Shown here one piece after another: positions 61,856-64,000 of a stretch of DNA of 64,000 nucleotides (within the stretch, counting starts at the first letter, position 1; every line of letters starts with the position of its first letter). Both the position numbers and the translations under genes were made by a program. The notes beneath the pieces are model-generated. The model saw only the letters and a list, made by a program, of their open reading frames with translations. It was not told where the DNA came from and made no database searches. The DNA comes from a virus: positions 19,219-83,218 of the IMG/VR virus record IMGVR_UViG_3300030430_004105; one strand, given 5' to 3'.

Positions 61856-62251
61856 TTACTTCCCTCCAAACTCTAATAGTAAGTAGTCTATAAATCCGTT
61901 ATGTGCAGTCTTTGTAAGGTAATAATCTAGCACCCTATCTAGTGGTACCCATCGATACTTTTCTATCTCTTCTTCCTGCAAAACAATATCCCCAGTCCAT
62001 TTTGTAACAAAGAAATAAATCTTATCTCTATCTGTGTCTTTTCCTAGGAATTTAGCCTTCTTTATCTTTAGTCCAATTTCTTCTAAGCACTCTCTGTATA
62101 CTCCTTGTTCAGGTGATTCACTAAATTTAATTTTACCACCGGGTATATCGTACCTATCTTCACTGCCTGTTGGCTTTACTAATAAAACTCTGCCTTCTTT
62201 ATAGAAGAAAGCCTTTGCGGACGTAGTTGTATCTCCTTCTTTTAATATCAT
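61856..62251 (-). CDS. Nudix hydrolase
   Basis: A 131-residue protein with the Nudix box GGKIKFSESPEQGVYRECLE then EIG (G-x5-E-x7-R-E-x2-E-E-x-G). It starts TTTSAKAFFYKEGRVLLVKP. The family hydrolyses nucleoside diphosphates linked to another moiety, such as oxidised dNTPs, ADP-ribose, NADH or nucleotide sugars. Substrate cannot be told; housekeeping of nucleotides during infection is likely. It has AGGAG before the start. Confidence 0.93.
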   Translation of the reverse strand: MILKEGDTTTSAKAFFYKEGRVLLVKPTGSEDRYDIPGGKIKFSESPEQGVYRECLEEIGLKIKKAKFLGKDTDRDKIYFFVTKWTGDIVLQEEEIEKYRWVPLDRVLDYYLTKTAHNGFIDYLLLEFGGK

Positions 62252-62266
62252 GATATTTTCTCCTCT

Positions 62267-62614
62267 CTAACTAGATCTTTGTAAAACAATAAAACTATTA
62301 TTATGAAACCATTCTTCGTTTATAAACCTGAAATTATTTTCAGCGGCTGTAGTTTCACCAGTCCATCGTATCAAATATACTTTAAAATTTTTTTCAATAT
62401 CAAACACTTCTTCGCCACTCCATGTCATAGGAAATGCTAGCGTACCTATTAAACTTGCTTTGCCTTCAGTGACAACAAGACTATCATATTCAAATATATC
62501 GGTAACTATGCCATACGGATATTTTCCATTCTTAGGAAATATTTCATTCCAACTCTCAGTGAAAGTCACTAGATCTCCGATTTCTGGTAATTGCGTTAAA
62601 TTGCTTAGCCCCAT
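62267..62614 (-). CDS. Small SH3-like barrel protein, function unknown
   Basis: A 115-residue protein with PEIGDLVTFTESWNEI, then YPYGIVTDIF and FKVYLIRWTGETTAAENNFR, the strand order of a small barrel with G-D-L-V ... G-I-V ... W-x-G. The same pattern is seen at 59341-59586. It could bind nucleic acid or be structural. No ribosome binding site of strength (AAT-rich upstream). No family named. Confidence 0.7.
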   Translation of the reverse strand: MGLSNLTQLPEIGDLVTFTESWNEIFPKNGKYPYGIVTDIFEYDSLVVTEGKASLIGTLAFPMTWSGEEVFDIEKNFKVYLIRWTGETTAAENNFRFINEEWFHNNSFIVLQRSS

Positions 62615-62625
62615 ATTATAACTAG

Positions 62626-63288
62626 TTACATTGAGTCTATAACATACTTTAAATCAATTGGAATTACCTTAACAATGCCTTCCACCAACTGAGCGTTGGG
62701 TGGCTCTCCAAATCCAGCAACTGACACAATGACGCCTACCACTTTTCCATATTTGTCAAAAACAACAGATCCTGAAGTTCCCGGTAGAGAAAGAGAGTCA
62801 ATGATATAGCCTGTTGGTTCGTATGTAGTGATCATCCCTTTGGATAAATTAAAACTAACTCCTAGTGGATGCCCACAGTGAAATACCTCTTTGCCTAGTT
62901 TGTTATCGTCTGCATACTCAAACTCTACTGCAGTTGTACCAGTCAACCTTGTAACTGGCTTTATTATTGCCAAGTCAAGATCTGGATTTGATAAAAATAC
63001 AATTCCGCTTGCTACGTTACCATCTTTTTCTAGAATATCTAGAAATAAAGTCTCAGAAACAACATGGTTTGCTGTAATAATATATTGCTCACCGTTGTAA
63101 GTAAATAAGTTACCTGAACCAAACGAAGCACCCTTCTCTGATATTGACACCAACTGCACAGAAGACTCAAATGCTAGTCTTAGTCCCTCTTCTGCGTCTT
63201 CATGAACTAAACTGCTGCTCAAGTTTTGTACTTCAGCATGTGAAGTGTCGCTAGCCAACAAGAGCAATGAAAATAAAATGTTTCTCAT
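62626..63288 (-). CDS. Exported trypsin-like serine protease (HtrA-type catalytic core)
   Basis: A 220-residue protein with a signal peptide (MRNILFSLLLLASDTSHA, cleavage likely after SHA). The catalytic triad is visible: His in YIITANHVVSE, Asp in NPDLDLAIIK and Ser in LPGTSGSVVFDK (G-x-S-G). HCGHPLGVSF and KGMITTYEPTG fit the chymotrypsin fold of the S1C type. No PDZ domain is present, so this is a minimal protease. Export to the periplasm suggests a role in lysis or in altering the host envelope. A GGGGGG ribosome binding site lies six bases before the ATG, partly inside a hairpin (63300-63317). Confidence 0.88.
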   Translation of the reverse strand: MRNILFSLLLLASDTSHAEVQNLSSSLVHEDAEEGLRLAFESSVQLVSISEKGASFGSGNLFTYNGEQYIITANHVVSETLFLDILEKDGNVASGIVFLSNPDLDLAIIKPVTRLTGTTAVEFEYADDNKLGKEVFHCGHPLGVSFNLSKGMITTYEPTGYIIDSLSLPGTSGSVVFDKYGKVVGVIVSVAGFGEPPNAQLVEGIVKVIPIDLKYVIDSM

Positions 63289-63299
63289 AATCTATACCC

Positions 63300-63317
63300 C
63301 CCTATAAGTATATAGGG
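63300..63317 (-). promoter_or_regulatory. Hairpin that partly covers the protease ribosome binding site
   Basis: On the minus strand stem CCCTATA/TATAGGG with loop TACT, directly followed by GGG, so half of the GGGGGG site is paired. No T run follows, so it is not a terminator. It lies between the acidic protein's stop and the protease ATG (63288). Confidence 0.45.
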
Positions 63318-63318
63318 T

Positions 63319-63975
63319 TTATCGGGCTTGAAGAAGATTTAAAATTTCTTTTCTTATGATTTCTTGCATGTCTTGAGGCTCTGACGGAGGTGTAACCTGC
63401 ACATTAGATCTAACCAAAGCAACCATATTTTGTTCAGCATCAATATGCCATCCATTGTTGTCTTTAAATTTTCCAAGCATCATGTTGCCTATAGTCTCTA
63501 TATCAATAGCGCTCCAATCTTCACAAGTAATTTTAATACTTAACTCTAAATCATGATTATTTGCAATACCTTGTAGAATCCCTTCAGGGCTGATATCGTT
63601 ACTACTGTTTCCAAGTGTTCCAAGACTTGCTTCAACTTTCATGTCTAGTTCGTTTAATTTTGTTGCCTGAGAGAGCCCTGAGTATAGGCTCTGGTTGTTG
63701 TAGAACTGTTCGTCTAGTAAACCAGCCTTAAGAATATTCATGTCCTCAGAAGCCAATATAGAGACTAATGTGGCTATGTATGATGATAACTTTCTAGCCT
63801 GCTCAACTGATTCAGGATTATCCGGATCAAACTCTTCATTGACTTCTTCAAATAAGTCAGTGAGATCAATACTGTCAGAAAACTCTGCAGTAAATGAAGT
63901 GATCACTTCAAATCCCAATGGGTTGTCGTCATCCACCTCTTCCTCGTCAATATCCCAGTTGTTATCTTCTTCCAT
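63319..63975 (-). CDS. Acidic protein of unknown function
   Basis: A 218-residue protein with a very acidic N-terminal third (EEDNNWDIDEEEVDDDNPLG), a central helical part (EQARKLSSYIATLVSILASE), and a C-terminal amphipathic helix (MQEIIRKEILNLLQAR) that resembles the recurrent I-I-R-K-E-I helices of the virion-type proteins. No membrane or catalytic motif. The 25 bases upstream reach the window edge; a TAG there may end another gene. Confidence 0.72.
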   Translation of the reverse strand: MEEDNNWDIDEEEVDDDNPLGFEVITSFTAEFSDSIDLTDLFEEVNEEFDPDNPESVEQARKLSSYIATLVSILASEDMNILKAGLLDEQFYNNQSLYSGLSQATKLNELDMKVEASLGTLGNSSNDISPEGILQGIANNHDLELSIKITCEDWSAIDIETIGNMMLGKFKDNNGWHIDAEQNMVALVRSNVQVTPPSEPQDMQEIIRKEILNLLQAR

Positions 63976-64000
63976 GGCTTCTAGGAACCTATTCAGATAA

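Noticed and set aside
63300-63317. Intrinsic terminator before the protease gene
   Set aside because: The stem is followed by GGG on the minus strand and not by a T run.
1-64000. CRISPR arrays, insertion sequences, integrase or attachment sites
   Set aside because: No regularly spaced direct repeats outside coding modules, no transposase or recombinase motifs and no terminal inverted repeats were seen.

Overview
This window is a stretch of a large, AT-rich, T4-like contractile-tailed phage, probably marine. The evidence is a baseplate block with recognisable gp6-like and gp25-like proteins, a gp55-like late sigma factor, a PIN-PhoH protein, a phage-type tRNA-Arg, heavily overlapping genes, and many small basic or acidic virion-type proteins. 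Every gene I can support lies on the minus strand, so the window is read from right (64000) to left (1). I see no plasmid, transposon, CRISPR or integrase features.

Layout in coordinate order. (1) 1-15014 is one uninterrupted minus-strand reading frame of at least 5004 codons, still open at the left edge. It encodes a giant tail or fibre-like protein with laminin-G-like folds and about seven tandem beta modules. (2) 15011-30197 is a baseplate/tail block: a DNRLRE-like structural protein, gp6-like and gp25-like wedge proteins, a 2149-residue protein, a spike-like protein, a tail lysin ending in an M15 peptidase domain, the gp55-like sigma factor and small partners. (3) 30226-41307 is a tightly overlapping sugar cassette: GDPD-like phosphodiesterase, a RuBisCO-like protein (RLP), a sugar nucleotidyltransferase, a putative glycosyltransferase, a PhyH oxygenase, a histidine phosphatase, NeuB-like synthase, an RraA-family aldolase-like protein, NeuA-like CMP-transferase, a DUF115/GT42-like transferase, GDP-mannose 4,6-dehydratase and two GT4 glycosyltransferases. 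(4) 41322-45170 holds a PD-(D/E)XK nuclease, a zincin-like protein, PIN-PhoH and small proteins. (5) 45167-61499 is rich in charged proteins carrying a short recurrent terminal helix, with a ligase-like/nucleotidylyltransferase fusion, a zincin with an EF-hand, and a glyoxalase-like protein. Embedded here are a HIGH-type nucleotidylyltransferase, tRNA-Arg(UCU), a eukaryotic-type phosphomannomutase, two small lipoproteins and a UvdE-like repair enzyme. (6) 61533-63975 carries a coiled-coil membrane protein, a Nudix hydrolase, an exported trypsin-like protease and an acidic protein.

Gene expression: eight copies of one promoter-like element (TTGAATAAA, 15-16 nt, then TATAAT/TATAAA, usually preceded by CAAACG or CAATCG) were found. 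Seven face leftward in front of genes or the tRNA, several nested in the last codons of the preceding gene. One faces right, antisense to the ligase-like gene. Two intrinsic terminators punctuate the right half.

The most striking candidate for an undescribed system is the 37758-to-30226 operon. It places a RuBisCO-like protein with the metal-binding Lys/Asp/Glu triad but without the loop-6 lysine among nonulosonate-type enzymes (NeuB, NeuA), an RraA-family protein, a 2-oxoglutarate oxygenase and a phosphatase. I infer that it makes an unusual CMP-activated acidic sugar, perhaps to decorate the virion or the infected host surface. The phosphomannomutase (49210-50013) and Gmd suggest a parallel GDP-mannose branch. 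All functional statements rest on motif recognition by eye; no searches were run.
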